DNA of 64,000 nt from Duganella alba (GTDB lineage Bacteria > Pseudomonadota > Gammaproteobacteria > Burkholderiales > Burkholderiaceae_D), in NCBI RefSeq assembly GCF_009674495.1, contig NZ_WKJN01000005.1, positions 124,001 to 188,000 on the forward strand, written 5' to 3'. Of the stretch, positions 1 through 9,460 are shown piece by piece. The position numbers were made by a program, and so were the translations under genes. The stretch's first letter is position 1. Every line of letters starts with the position of its first letter. The notes beneath the pieces are model-generated. The model saw nothing but the letters and a program-made list of their open reading frames with translations, had not been told where the DNA came from and did no database searches.

Positions 1-87
1 GCAAGAAATGTCAGCTTTGTTGGTGGCACCATTGATCGGTCCGCCTGTCGCCTGGGCGTCGCCGTCTTCGCCGGACACCCGTTATGA
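1..87 (+). CDS. 3' end of an unidentified gene upstream of tssM (partial)
   Basis: An open frame enters from the left window edge and ends with TGA at 85-87, giving a 28-residue C-terminal tail. Its stop overlaps the tssM start by four bases (ATGA), the same arrangement seen at tssM/tagF, tssE/tssH and tssK/tssL. That makes it likely to be a real T6SS operon gene rather than noise. The visible tail is too short to recognise. By cluster context it could be one of the components missing from this window (tssF, tssG, a PAAR/VgrG accessory gene), but nothing in the residues decides this. Confidence 0.45.
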   Translation, partial: ARNVSFVGGTIDRSACRLGVAVFAGHPL

Positions 88-3000
88 TGCGCAGAATCTG
101 GAGCTTCCTGACCGACAGCCGCAACCTCACCATCATTGGCCTGACGGCGGTGGCGGCGCTGTTCTACCTCGGCGCGCAAGTGCTGGAGCTGGCGCTGATC
201 TGGGCGCTGGCGGCAACCGCCGTAATGCTGGCGCTGGCCGGCGCCGTGTGGTGGTGGCGCCGTTGGCGCGCCAGGCGTGAGTCCGAACAGTTGGGGGAGG
301 CGATCGGCCGCCAGGAGCCGTCCGCCGATCCCTCGGCCGCCGAGGTCAAGGCCATCCGCGAGAGCATGCTGAAGGCGATCGACACGATCAAGGGATCGAA
401 GCTGGGCATCGTCTCCGGCACGCGCGCGCTGTATGAGCTGCCCTGGTACATGATCATCGGGAATCCGGCGGCAGGAAAGAGCACCGCCGTCACCAACTCC
501 GGCCTGCAATTCCCCTTCGCCGACGGCAAGGTGCTGCAGGGTGTGGGCGGCACGCGCAACTGCGACTGGTTCTTCACCACCGAAGGCATCCTGCTCGACA
601 CGGCCGGGCGCTACTCGGTGCAGGAGGAACACCGCGCCGAGTGGTTCGGCTTTCTGGACCTGCTGAAAAAATACCGCCGTCGCGCGCCGGTCAACGGCAT
701 CATCATCGCGGTCAGCATCGCGGAGTTGCGCGGAGACGATCCGGAAACCGGCATCAAGCTGGCGCGCAGCCTGCGCAAGCGCGTGCAGGATCTGATCGAG
801 CGGCTGGAGGTGTTCGCGCCGGTGTACGTGGTGTTCACCAAGGCGGATTTGATCGCAGGCTTTGGCGAATTCTTCGCGCAGGCAGAACGCACGGAGCGCG
901 AACGCGTGTGGGGCGCGACCATGCCGTATCAGCGCAAGACCACCAGCCAGCAGGTGATGGCCTTCTTCGATCACGCCTTCGATGAACTGTGCGACGGCCT
1001 GAAGGCGATGAGCCTCGCCACCATGGGCCAGCAGCGGCGGCAGCGCATGGAGCCGGGCGTCTTCACTTTTCCGCAGGAGTTCTCGACCATCCGCGCACCG
1101 CTGCGCTCCTTCCTCGTTACGCTGTTCGAGGAAAATCCGTTCCAGTTCAAGCCCGTGTTCCGTGGCTTTTACTTCACCAGCGCGTTGCAGGAGGGGATGC
1201 CGATCAGCGAGCAATCGCAGCGCATCACCAGACGCTTCGCTTTGGCGACGCCCGATGTGCCGGCGGCTGCCAGCGCCGGCCACGCTGGCTTCTTCCTGTT
1301 GAACCTGTTCCGCAATGTGATCTTCGCGGACAAGGATCTGGTGTCGCAGTACGCCAGCAGGAACAAGGTACGCCTGAAGTACGCGGCCTTCTTCGCTGCG
1401 GTGCTGCTGTTGGGCGCTTCGCTGGGCGGATGGAGCTGGTCGTACATGGGCAACCGTCAGTTGGTCGCCAACGTGCAGGCGGATCTGGACAAGGTGATCA
1501 AGCTTCAGGCCAGGCGGCTGGACCTGCAATCGCGGCTGGAGGCGCTGGAAATCATCCAGGACCGTATCGAGCAACTGGAGAAGTACCGGGAATCCCGTCC
1601 ATGGTCGTTGCGCATGGGGCTTTATCAGGGCGAACTGTTGGAACGCAAACTGCGCGAGGAATACTTCGCCGGCGTGAAGAATGTGATGCTGACGCCCGTT
1701 GTCGCCAATCTGGAAACGCTGCTGTCCGAAATGAATGCGCACGCGGCGGAATTGCAGCCGCCAGGCGCCGCAGCCGCGCCGGTTGTCGGTCGCCAGTTCC
1801 AGGAAGCGTCGCCCACCAATGTCGATGACGCCTACAACGCGCTCAAAAGCTACCTGATGCTGACCGATAAATCCCATGCCGAAGCGAGTCACCTGAATGA
1901 CCAGCTGCCGCGTTATTGGCGCGCATGGCTGGAGAATAATCGCGGCGCCATGCAGCGCGAACAGATGATTCACAGCGCGGAGCGGCTGATGACGTTCTAT
2001 CTCGCGCAGATTCCCGATCCCGCCTGGCCACGCATCGATCCGAAGCTGGCGCTGGTCGACCAGGCGCGCGAGAACCTGCGCCGCGTGGTGCGCGGCATGC
2101 CGGCGCGCGAGCGCGTGTACGCCGACATCCGCGCCCGCGCCAACACGCGCTTCCCGGCGATGACCGTGGCGCGCATGGTGGGCGAACAGGATCAGGCGCT
2201 GGTCACCGGCAGCCACGCCGTTCCCGGCGCCTACACGCGCGAGGCGTGGGAGAAGTTCGTGCAGGACGCCTTCCGCGACGCCGCCAACCGAGAACTGCAA
2301 AGCACCGACTGGGTGCTGAAAACCGCCGCTCGCGACGACCTGACGCTGGAGGGCAGCCCGGAACAAATCCAGAAGGGGCTGACGGATCTGTACAAGGCCG
2401 ATTACGCGCGCGAGTGGCAGAAGTTTGTGCAAGGCGTCAGCATCGCCAACCTGAATGGTTTCGACGCGGCGGTGACAGCGATGAACCGGTTGGGCGATCC
2501 GCAATCGTCGCCCTTATCCAGGCTGCTGACGGCGCTGCACCAGCAAACCTCCTGGGACAATCCAACCGCGATGAGCGCGGAGGTAAAAGAGGCGCAGACG
2601 GGCTTCATCAACTGGATCAAATACAGCGTGCTGCGACGCTCGCCGGCACAGATCAACGTCAACCTGCCCACCAGCACGGCCGACAAGCCAATGGGACCAG
2701 TGGGCCGAGAGTTTGCCGGCATCGGCAAGCTGGTGGCGGCCAAGGACAAGGATGCGTCGCTGATGCGCGCCTACATGGACACGCTGTCCAAGCTGCGCAG
2801 CCGTCTCAATCAGCTCAAGAACCAGGGCGATCCCGGCCCCGGCGCGCGCCAGTTCATGCAGCAGACATTGGAGGGCAGCGGCTCCGAACTGGCCGACGCG
2901 CTGCGCTACGTCGATGAGCAGATGCTGACCGGGATGAGCGACACGCAGAAGCAGGCCATCCGTCCCATCCTCGTGCGGCCGCTGATGCAGACCTTCGCGG

Positions 3001-3806
3001 TGCTGATTGGGCCGGCCGAGGCGGAAATCAACAAGACATGGCTGGCGCAGGTGTACGAGCCGTTCCAGCAAACGCTGGCCAACAAGTATCCGTTCTCGCC
3101 CAATGCGCGCATCGAGGCGGCCAGTTCGGAGATTGGCCAGTTCTTCGGGCCGGATGGCCTGGTCGCCAAGTTCGCCACCAACACGCTTGGTCCGCTGGTG
3201 CTGCGGCGTGGCGATGTGCTGGCGCCACGCACCTGGGCCGACATGGGCATTTCTCTGTCGCCGCAAACCGTGCAGCGTTTCCCCGGCTGGATCGCACCGA
3301 TCAGCGCCGGCGGCGTGGCGTCCACCTCGACCGCCGCGCAGACCGTGTTCCAGATCCAGCCGATGCCGGCGCCGGGCACGCTGGAATACACCGTGGAGAT
3401 CGATGGCCAGCAGCTGCGCTACCGGAACACGCCGGCGCAATGGGCCAATATGGTTCATCCCAGTCCACAGGGTGCGCCGGGGGCACGCATCACGGCGGTG
3501 TCGTTTGATGGACGCAGCGTGGACGTGTTCAACGAGCCGGGTCAATTCGGCTTGAAGCGCATGATCGACGCGGCGGCCAAGCAGAAGCGCGATGGCGGCG
3601 TGTTCGAGCTGCGTTGGACCAGTGGCGCGATCACGGTGGCGATGGGCCTGAAGATTATCAGCAGTCCGGATAGCAGCGCGGCGGCCAGTGCGCCGCAGGA
3701 TCAGGGCTTCCATGGCATGCGGCTGCCGGAGACCATTGTCGGCGCGCCGCCTGCCGCGGCCACGCCGGCCGTCGCATCGGCGCAAGCGGCGGGAGCGGCG
3801 CAATGA
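84..3806 (+). CDS. tssM: T6SS membrane-complex protein TssM (IcmF family)
   Basis: Inner-membrane component of the type VI secretion membrane complex; it spans inner membrane and periplasm and bridges TssL and the TssJ lipoprotein. The 1240-residue product has two hydrophobic segments near residues 15-57, a cytoplasmic GTPase-like domain with Walker A GNPAAGKS at residues 126-133, a third membrane segment near residues 432-455 and a long periplasmic part. Length and order match the IcmF family. A second ATG directly follows the first, so the start could be 84 or 87. It overlaps its upstream and downstream neighbours by four bases each, so translation is probably coupled with tagF. Confidence 0.97.
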   Translation: MMRRIWSFLTDSRNLTIIGLTAVAALFYLGAQVLELALIWALAATAVMLALAGAVWWWRRWRARRESEQLGEAIGRQEPSADPSAAEVKAIRESMLKAIDTIKGSKLGIVSGTRALYELPWYMIIGNPAAGKSTAVTNSGLQFPFADGKVLQGVGGTRNCDWFFTTEGILLDTAGRYSVQEEHRAEWFGFLDLLKKYRRRAPVNGIIIAVSIAELRGDDPETGIKLARSLRKRVQDLIERLEVFAPVYVVFTKADLIAGFGEFFAQAERTERERVWGATMPYQRKTTSQQVMAFFDHAFDELCDGLKAMSLATMGQQRRQRMEPGVFTFPQEFSTIRAPLRSFLVTLFEENPFQFKPVFRGFYFTSALQEGMPISEQSQRITRRFALATPDVPAAASAGHAGFFLLNLFRNVIFADKDLVSQYASRNKVRLKYAAFFAAVLLLGASLGGWSWSYMGNRQLVANVQADLDKVIKLQARRLDLQSRLEALEIIQDRIEQLEKYRESRPWSLRMGLYQGELLERKLREEYFAGVKNVMLTPVVANLETLLSEMNAHAAELQPPGAAAAPVVGRQFQEASPTNVDDAYNALKSYLMLTDKSHAEASHLNDQLPRYWRAWLENNRGAMQREQMIHSAERLMTFYLAQIPDPAWPRIDPKLALVDQARENLRRVVRGMPARERVYADIRARANTRFPAMTVARMVGEQDQALVTGSHAVPGAYTREAWEKFVQDAFRDAANRELQSTDWVLKTAARDDLTLEGSPEQIQKGLTDLYKADYAREWQKFVQGVSIANLNGFDAAVTAMNRLGDPQSSPLSRLLTALHQQTSWDNPTAMSAEVKEAQTGFINWIKYSVLRRSPAQINVNLPTSTADKPMGPVGREFAGIGKLVAAKDKDASLMRAYMDTLSKLRSRLNQLKNQGDPGPGARQFMQQTLEGSGSELADALRYVDEQMLTGMSDTQKQAIRPILVRPLMQTFAVLIGPAEAEINKTWLAQVYEPFQQTLANKYPFSPNARIEAASSEIGQFFGPDGLVAKFATNTLGPLVLRRGDVLAPRTWADMGISLSPQTVQRFPGWIAPISAGGVASTSTAAQTVFQIQPMPAPGTLEYTVEIDGQQLRYRNTPAQWANMVHPSPQGAPGARITAVSFDGRSVDVFNEPGQFGLKRMIDAAAKQKRDGGVFELRWTSGAITVAMGLKIISSPDSSAAASAPQDQGFHGMRLPETIVGAPPAAATPAVASAQAAGAAQ

Positions 3807-4768
3807 AGCGCGGGCCGCAATCGGCGCGCATCGGCTATTTCGGCAAGCTGCCCACGCGTGCGGACTTCGTCAAGGCCGCCGACAACCTGGCCCTGGCCAG
3901 CCTGCTCGACGATTGGTTGGCCGAAGTGATGAACCTGGTGAGTGCGGAGCCACGCTGGAAACTCAACTACGACGCCATGCCGCCGCTGGACTTCGCCTTC
4001 GTCGGCACGCGCAGCCGGCGCGCCATCGCCGGCCACCTGGCCGCCAGCAGCGACCTCTCGCAGCGCCGCTATCCCTTCCTCGGCATGAGTGCGATCGAAG
4101 TCGACGATCCATCCGCTTTCGTGCCGCGCAGCCCGTTGATACTGACGCCGCTTTGGGATGAACTAAGCCTGCTGACCGTAGACGTGATGGATTCCGCCGA
4201 TCCCGAAGCCCCATTGCAGACGCTCGCCGCTACGCGCGTGGAAGTCGACCTTGCGCCCGAGCGGCATGAAAACACGTTTGTCGACTTCCTCGACCGCCAT
4301 CACATCGGCGCGCTGGAAGCCATGCTGGCCGGCGCCTCGGTACGCCGCATCATCCTGGCGATTGGCCTGCTGCTGCAGCCGGTGCGCCGCGCCGGCGCAC
4401 AGCGGCTGGACAAAAGCCTGGTGCTGCCGTTGCCGGCATCGCGCCAGCGCTATCTGGTTGCCGCCTTCTGGCTGGACCTGATCACGCCATTCCTGCAAAA
4501 GGCCGATTTTGAACTAAGCCTGTTCTTCACCGAGCTGCGCGAGCGACCGTCATTGGTCATCGGCTTTGGCGGCGCGGCGCCTGAAACCCTGGCCGCCATC
4601 ATCGATCCCGACAGCGCCGCGGAACACCAGATCAGCTTTGACTACGCCGGCTGGGTCGATGAACTGATCACCGGCGACGCCCGCGTGCAAAAGCTCTCGG
4701 CCTATCTGGAACAAGGCCAGCTCTCGCTGCGCTCCGCCCAGGCGCTGTTCCACGAAACCTTTGTTTGA
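3803..4768 (+). CDS. tagF: T6SS-associated protein TagF
   Basis: TagF proteins are accessory cytoplasmic T6SS factors that act as post-translational repressors of assembly in Pseudomonas and Agrobacterium (family knowledge). The 321-residue product opens with the family signature YFGKLPTRADFV at residues 12-23 and has the expected alpha/beta composition without a signal peptide. It overlaps tssM by four bases (ATGA). No PpkA/PppA phosphorylation genes are in the window, so whether this TagF works in a threonine-phosphorylation circuit cannot be judged here. Confidence 0.92.
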   Translation: MKRGPQSARIGYFGKLPTRADFVKAADNLALASLLDDWLAEVMNLVSAEPRWKLNYDAMPPLDFAFVGTRSRRAIAGHLAASSDLSQRRYPFLGMSAIEVDDPSAFVPRSPLILTPLWDELSLLTVDVMDSADPEAPLQTLAATRVEVDLAPERHENTFVDFLDRHHIGALEAMLAGASVRRIILAIGLLLQPVRRAGAQRLDKSLVLPLPASRQRYLVAAFWLDLITPFLQKADFELSLFFTELRERPSLVIGFGGAAPETLAAIIDPDSAAEHQISFDYAGWVDELITGDARVQKLSAYLEQGQLSLRSAQALFHETFV

Positions 4769-4780
4769 AGGAGACTCACC

Positions 4781-5533
4781 ATGCGCAGGCAAATCACAAT
4801 GCTCTTGCTGCTGACGGCCGCATGGGCCAGTGCGCAAACGCCGGGCCAGATCGTTGTCACCGGCGCCGTGCCGGACGAAGCCAGCAAGGCCGCGCTGCTG
4901 ACGCAGGTGCGCGCACTTTACGGCATGGACCGGGTGGTCGACCAGGTCACCATCTCGCAAGTCTCGCTGCCGCCCAACTGGAACGGCTACGTGCAAAAGC
5001 TGATCAGCCCAAATCTCAAATTGATCAGCAAGGGCGAACTGAAAATCGACGGCACCAATGTCACAGTGCGCGGAGAAGTGGCCAACGAGGCACAGCGGCA
5101 GCAGATCGCCAGCGATATCGCCACCAGCCTCAATCCCAGCTTCACCGTCAACAACGGCCTGCGTGTCAGCGCCGCCGAGCAGAATCTGCTGGATGAAACG
5201 CTGGCCAGGCGCATCATCGAATTCGACAGCGGCAAGGCGACGCTGACGCCATCCGGTCAAGGCATCCTGGACGAAATGGCGGCGGCGCTGCAAAAGGTCA
5301 AGGGCAAGAAGGTGGAGGTCATCGGCCATACCGACAACGTCGGTCTGCGCGACAGCAACCTGGCGCTCAGCCAGGCGCGCGCGGAAGCGGTGCGCACTTA
5401 TCTGGCGGGGAAGGGTATCAGCCAGGACATGGTGATGGTGTCCGGCCAGGGACCGGACCGTCCTGTCGCAGAGAACACCACGGCGGAAGGCCGTGCGCGC
5501 AACCGCCGCATCGAATTCCGCGTGATGCAGTAA
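4781..5533 (+). CDS. Secreted BON-like/OmpA-domain protein of the T6SS cluster
   Basis: A 250-residue exported protein with a signal peptide over about residues 1-19, a region resembling BON-type periplasmic domains (about 25-135) and a C-terminal OmpA-like peptidoglycan-binding domain (about 145-250) containing GHTDNVG and the Arg/Asn-rich end ARNRRIEFRV. It follows tagF by 12 bases with a good ribosome site (AAGGAGAC). The TssL encoded next to it has no peptidoglycan-binding extension, so this protein probably anchors the membrane complex to the cell wall in trans, a TagL-like role. That role is inferred from context and domain content. Confidence 0.85.
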   Translation: MRRQITMLLLLTAAWASAQTPGQIVVTGAVPDEASKAALLTQVRALYGMDRVVDQVTISQVSLPPNWNGYVQKLISPNLKLISKGELKIDGTNVTVRGEVANEAQRQQIASDIATSLNPSFTVNNGLRVSAAEQNLLDETLARRIIEFDSGKATLTPSGQGILDEMAAALQKVKGKKVEVIGHTDNVGLRDSNLALSQARAEAVRTYLAGKGISQDMVMVSGQGPDRPVAENTTAEGRARNRRIEFRVMQ

Positions 5534-6316
5534 CTACGGCAGCGTGATGGTGACGTAGGCTGGCCGCGGCGCCAGCTTCACCAGGTCCGAATATCCGGCC
5601 AACGACTCCTGTGTGGCGTGCGACAGCGACGATTCCAGCCCGATGTAGGCGCCCAGCGCAATCACGCCAAACACCGCGGACACCGCCCACAGCGGGGTAT
5701 TCGAACGCAGCTTGTGCACGATCTGGTCCGGCCGCTCGGCTTGCGGCGCGAAGCCCTTGCTCTTGCCCTGCATGTGCGCGATTTCGTCGCCCAGGCGGGC
5801 GGTCAGGTAGGCCAGCTTGTCGCTGGCGTCCAGCGCGTACTTGCCGCGAAAGCCGATCAGCAGGCACATATGGAAAACCTGTAGCGCCGGCAGCCGTGCG
5901 CCGCCGGCGCTGCGCAGCGCTTCCAGCCGGTCGAAGAAGTGTTCGCCGGCCAGCTGGTCGCCGAAGATCACCAGTTGCAGTGGGCGTCGCTCCCACGCAA
6001 GGCGCATCGGAAATTGCGACGACAGGATGATTTCATCCAGCGCCGCGCAGTAGGCGTATTTGGCAGCGTCGATATCCTCGCCTTGTGCGCGCAGCTTGCG
6101 GGCTTCGCTGTCGAACTCCGCGAGATAGGCGGTGATGGTGTCGATAAAGGGCGCTTCGCCCGGCGGAACACTGCCGTTCTTCAGCATGAACAGCAGGTAG
6201 AAGCCTTCCTGCAGCAGATCGAGCAGCGTCTTGACGTGGCCGTAACCGGCCTGGATCTGTTTGCGCTGGCCGCCCAGCTGCGTGGGATTGGCGCGGCGTT
6301 CGACCGGGGACGTCAT
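5534..6316 (-). CDS. tssL: T6SS protein TssL (DotU family, short form)
   Basis: Inner-membrane partner of TssM in the secretion membrane complex. The product is 260 residues when started at the ATG at 6316, which overlaps the tssK stop by four bases; a longer upstream frame is rejected because it would run deep into tssK. The cytoplasmic DotU domain fills most of the chain and a single membrane anchor lies near residues 205-227, followed by a short periplasmic tail. It lacks the OmpA extension of long TssL proteins. Its stop abuts the stop of the convergent OmpA gene with no spacer. Confidence 0.95.
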   Translation of the reverse strand: MTSPVERRANPTQLGGQRKQIQAGYGHVKTLLDLLQEGFYLLFMLKNGSVPPGEAPFIDTITAYLAEFDSEARKLRAQGEDIDAAKYAYCAALDEIILSSQFPMRLAWERRPLQLVIFGDQLAGEHFFDRLEALRSAGGARLPALQVFHMCLLIGFRGKYALDASDKLAYLTARLGDEIAHMQGKSKGFAPQAERPDQIVHKLRSNTPLWAVSAVFGVIALGAYIGLESSLSHATQESLAGYSDLVKLAPRPAYVTITLP

Positions 6317-7659
6317 GCTGTCACCGCGATCAGGTTGAGACGCAAGTCGCGTATGCCGGACGGCACGTAGATCGATATCGACTGCGCTTTGAGCATTTGT
6401 TCGTACAACATGCCTTTGCCCTCCAGTGCGAAGTAATAGGTGTCTGGTTGAACCGGGATGGCCGCCGGTACTTGCGGCGCGTGCGTCAGCTTCACGCCAG
6501 GCATGGCCGACAGCACGCATTTCTCGACATCGTCCGGCGCGCCGACCTTGACGCGCAGCGGCACCACTTCCACCAGCTCCAGCGCCGGCAGCGCGGCACT
6601 GACGGCAAGGTACAGCGTGGTGCGCTGATCAATTTTTCCGGAATCGAGTTTGCCCAGGTGGTAGCTGGGTTTTTCCTCGGTCAGCGCGATGGAGAAGTAT
6701 TTGGTCGAGATGACGGTATCCAGCAGGTCGCGGATGATGTTGTCCAGCGCGGAAAAGCACTGCGCCGGGTCCTGATGCTGATAGCTCGGCAGGTCGATCA
6801 GCGCGTACTGCTTGGAGTAGGTCATCATGGCGCCGGCCAGCGCGAGCAGCGATTCGAACAGTCGCTCGGGATGCAGCTCCGGATTGCGCACGTAATGCAT
6901 CAACGCGGCGGCCGAGGTGCTGACGGTGTGCAGCAGCCAGAAGGACGAGACATCGCCGGAGCGGAATTCGATCACATTGCGACTAGGCTCGCGCATATGG
7001 CCTTGCAGCGACTGCACCTTGGCCTGAAGCGCGTCCAGCAGGCGGTCGAGCATGGCCTTGAGAGCTGGTGCGCTGTCGATCGAAAGGCCGGGTGGAATGA
7101 ATGAAGTGTCCACTTCAAAGCCGCCGGTGACCACGCGCCTCAGCCGTATCACCGGCACGCATTCGAAGGCGCCCAGCGGCTCCAGGTCCGACAGCAGGCG
7201 TACCGCGCTTTTGAGGAAGCTGACGTCCGAGCCTACCGCCTGTGTGTAGAGGTCCGCGATTTCGCGGCTGGCCTGACTGTAGCGCGGTCCGATATGCTGC
7301 TCGCCGTAAGCGGCTGCATTGCCGCCGCCTGGCGCCAGCGAGGGCAGGGCGGCGTACCAGGTCACTTCCAGCACGCTGGCGGGAATGCGGGTGAGGTCCA
7401 CCGCTGGCGGCAGCGGTGCGCTGGCCGGCGCGTCGATGATTTCGCCGTCGCGGAAGATCAGCGACAACGCATCGAGCCGCAGCTTGCCGGCCTTGAGCCC
7501 ATCGAAGTCCCATTGGATATCGCGCACGCCCCAAAGATAGGGATGCAGCGCCTGCGCGGTCTGGTGCAATCGCGCTTCGTGATAGCGGTCCTGCTGCTGG
7601 AAGTGCTGCGGCCGCAGGAACAGGCCTTCGCCCCACAGCACCTTGGATGGAATGCTCAT
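6313..7659 (-). CDS. tssK: T6SS baseplate protein TssK
   Basis: TssK connects the T6SS baseplate to the membrane complex and forms trimers. The 448-residue sequence starts with the characteristic VLWGEGLFLRPQHFQQQD motif (residues 8-25) and carries the usual conserved C-terminal half. It is the second gene of the minus-strand tssJ-tssK-tssL operon, lies 14 bases after tssJ and overlaps tssL by four bases. A GAAAGGGA ribosome site precedes the ATG. Nothing unusual was seen. Confidence 0.97.
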   Translation of the reverse strand: MSIPSKVLWGEGLFLRPQHFQQQDRYHEARLHQTAQALHPYLWGVRDIQWDFDGLKAGKLRLDALSLIFRDGEIIDAPASAPLPPAVDLTRIPASVLEVTWYAALPSLAPGGGNAAAYGEQHIGPRYSQASREIADLYTQAVGSDVSFLKSAVRLLSDLEPLGAFECVPVIRLRRVVTGGFEVDTSFIPPGLSIDSAPALKAMLDRLLDALQAKVQSLQGHMREPSRNVIEFRSGDVSSFWLLHTVSTSAAALMHYVRNPELHPERLFESLLALAGAMMTYSKQYALIDLPSYQHQDPAQCFSALDNIIRDLLDTVISTKYFSIALTEEKPSYHLGKLDSGKIDQRTTLYLAVSAALPALELVEVVPLRVKVGAPDDVEKCVLSAMPGVKLTHAPQVPAAIPVQPDTYYFALEGKGMLYEQMLKAQSISIYVPSGIRDLRLNLIAVTA

Positions 7660-7673
7660 CTTGTCCCTTTCAG

Positions 7674-8174
7674 TTATTCGCAGCGCACCGGCGCCAGTGG
7701 TTCGCCTGTGCTGATGGCGCAGGCGTGCAGGCCTATCGTGATGCCGTTCTTTTCCGCGTCTGCGGCGGGAATCACCACGCGCCAGCGGTCCGCCGCCGGT
7801 GTGCGGAACAAGGCGACGACGCCGATGTAATAAGCCTCGCGCGTGACTTTCTCGGTGACCTCATAGCGCTGGCCGGGAATCAGCATCACTTCCTTCACCT
7901 CCAGCAGGTCTGCGCCCAGCATCTGCTGTTCGCTATGCAGGTTGAGGAAGCTTTCGAAGGACATGCGCTGAAACGCGCCTGGCTGGCGCAGCTTGTAGAT
8001 GCGTGTGGCCAGTGCCAGCGGCTGTCTGCCTGCGCCCGCATTCAGGTTGGGGCTTGCATGCAGGCGTATCGCTACGCTGCGTGCAGGCTTCTGCGCATCC
8101 GGCAGTTCCGGCATGCCGCGTAGTCCCGCGCAGCCTTGTAGTGCAAGCAGTCCTGCGATCACGATCATTTTCAT
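7674..8174 (-). CDS. tssJ: T6SS outer-membrane lipoprotein TssJ
   Basis: TssJ is the outer-membrane lipoprotein of the T6SS membrane complex and binds the TssM periplasmic domain. The 166-residue product has a short signal sequence ending in a lipobox LQGC with the acylated cysteine at residue 15. The remainder has the beta-rich pattern of the family, including the N-L-N segment after the first strand and a run of variable loops. It is the first gene of tssJ-tssK-tssL and is divergent from the lipoprotein-tssB block. Confidence 0.93.
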   Translation of the reverse strand: MKMIVIAGLLALQGCAGLRGMPELPDAQKPARSVAIRLHASPNLNAGAGRQPLALATRIYKLRQPGAFQRMSFESFLNLHSEQQMLGADLLEVKEVMLIPGQRYEVTEKVTREAYYIGVVALFRTPAADRWRVVIPAADAEKNGITIGLHACAISTGEPLAPVRCE

Positions 8175-8342
8175 GGTCTCTCCAAAGCGATCCGTCCATT
8201 AGAACGAAAGCCGCGCCGCCGCTGTTTGCGACGGCGCAAGCAAAGAGAAAAGAAGACGTCGCTTGAGTAAGCGCAATCGGCGCCGCAGGCATTTCATGAA
8301 TACTGGCCTTCTTCTCGCCCGGTTACGCAAAAGGAGAAACCG
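8175..8342. promoter_or_regulatory. Divergent T6SS promoter region between tssJ and the TPR lipoprotein gene
   Basis: This 168-base gap separates two divergent T6SS transcription units, so it must drive tssJ-K-L leftward and the lipoprotein-tssB-C-hcp block rightward. A strong ribosome site (AAAAGGAG) precedes the rightward gene. I looked for a sigma-54 GG-N10-GC pattern and did not find a convincing one, and no clean sigma-70 pair stands out. Assignment is by position only. Confidence 0.5.
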
Positions 8343-8948
8343 ATGAGCACTTCAAGAACATGGCTGCCCTGCATCGCCAGCCTGCTGTTGCTGACGGCAT
8401 GCGCCACGGACGGCGTCAACATCCGCGCCGACAAACCGCAGGCGCCGCCGCTGGATCGTTCGTTGGCTGATGCCGACGCCGCATTGGCCGCAGGGCAGAG
8501 CGACAAGGCGCAAGGCATTCTGAAAAGCGCCGCCGCCAGCTATCCCGCCGATAAGACGCCCTGGCTGCACATGGCGCAGATCAAATTCGACCGCGCCAAC
8601 TACGGCGAAGCGATTCTCAACGCGCAGGAAGCGTTGCAGCGTGATCCCAACGACAAGCTGGGGAACAGCATCATCGCTGTCAGTGGCCTGCGTCTGTCGA
8701 CCAAGGCGCTGGCGGACCTGAGCCAGCAGAATAATCTGAGCGGCTCGCTGCGCTCCGAGGCGCAGGATCTGGCCAAGCTGCTGCGCACCAGCCTTGGCGA
8801 AGACGTGCTGGTGCCGACCTCCAATACCGCGGCGCGCAGGGCGGCCACGCCGGCGCCGGCGGCCGGCAAGAAAGGCGTGGCGCCCGCCAGCGGCGCGGCA
8901 TCCAGAAACGGCAGTCAAACCAATGATCCCTTCGGTGGATTGAAATAA
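8343..8948 (+). CDS. TPR-containing lipoprotein upstream of tssB
   Basis: A 201-residue protein with signal sequence and lipobox LTAC (lipidated cysteine at residue 20), followed by two or three TPR-like helical hairpins (about residues 35-140) and a low-complexity Ala/Pro/Gly tail. Such lipoproteins are often found at the head of tssB-tssC operons in Burkholderiales; their function is not established to my knowledge. It is nine bases upstream of tssB and clearly co-transcribed. A role in docking or stabilising the apparatus in the periplasm is a guess. Confidence 0.8.
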   Translation: MSTSRTWLPCIASLLLLTACATDGVNIRADKPQAPPLDRSLADADAALAAGQSDKAQGILKSAAASYPADKTPWLHMAQIKFDRANYGEAILNAQEALQRDPNDKLGNSIIAVSGLRLSTKALADLSQQNNLSGSLRSEAQDLAKLLRTSLGEDVLVPTSNTAARRAATPAPAAGKKGVAPASGAASRNGSQTNDPFGGLK

Positions 8949-8957
8949 GGAGCTTGT

Positions 8958-9458
8958 ATGGCTAACGGTGACAGCATTCAAAAGCGCTTGAACAAGGTGC
9001 GTGCGCCACGCGTGCAGATGACCTATGACGTGGAAATCGGCGACGCGATGGAAAACAAGGAGTTGCCTTTCGTGGTCGGCGTGGTAGGCGACTTTGGCGG
9101 CAATTTGGACGTGGAGAAAAAGCGCCTGAAGGACCGCAAGTTCGTCAGCATCGACAACGGAAATTTCGACGAGGTGCTGGGCGGCGTGGCGCCGGTGGCG
9201 CGCTTCCAGGTGCCCAATCAGCTCAAGGGCGACGACAGCAGCTTCAATGTCGAACTGCGCTTCAAGGCCATGGACGACTTTCGCCCCGAATCGGTGGTGC
9301 GCCAGGTCGAGCCGCTGGCCAGGCTGCTGGAAGCACGCACCAAGCTGGCCGACCTGCGCAACAAGCTGGCCGGGAACGACAAGCTGGAAGATATCCTGAG
9401 CGATGTGCTGAACAATACCGACAAGCTGGCCAGCCTCAAAACCGCCAAGGGGAACTGA
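8958..9458 (+). CDS. tssB: T6SS contractile sheath small subunit TssB (VipA/ImpB)
   Basis: TssB and TssC polymerise into the contractile sheath that surrounds the Hcp tube in the cytoplasm. The 166-residue product has the typical IQKRLNKVRAPRVQMTYDVE start and the C-terminal helices that pair with TssC. Start is the ATG behind AAGGAGC. It is followed two bases later by tssC. Confidence 0.97.
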   Translation: MANGDSIQKRLNKVRAPRVQMTYDVEIGDAMENKELPFVVGVVGDFGGNLDVEKKRLKDRKFVSIDNGNFDEVLGGVAPVARFQVPNQLKGDDSSFNVELRFKAMDDFRPESVVRQVEPLARLLEARTKLADLRNKLAGNDKLEDILSDVLNNTDKLASLKTAKGN

Positions 9459-9460
9459 TC

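Noticed and set aside
8..280. A 90-codon frame with a signal-peptide-like start near the left edge
   Set aside because: It overlaps tssM almost entirely, and another frame ends at 87 in the ATGA coupling expected of the real upstream gene.
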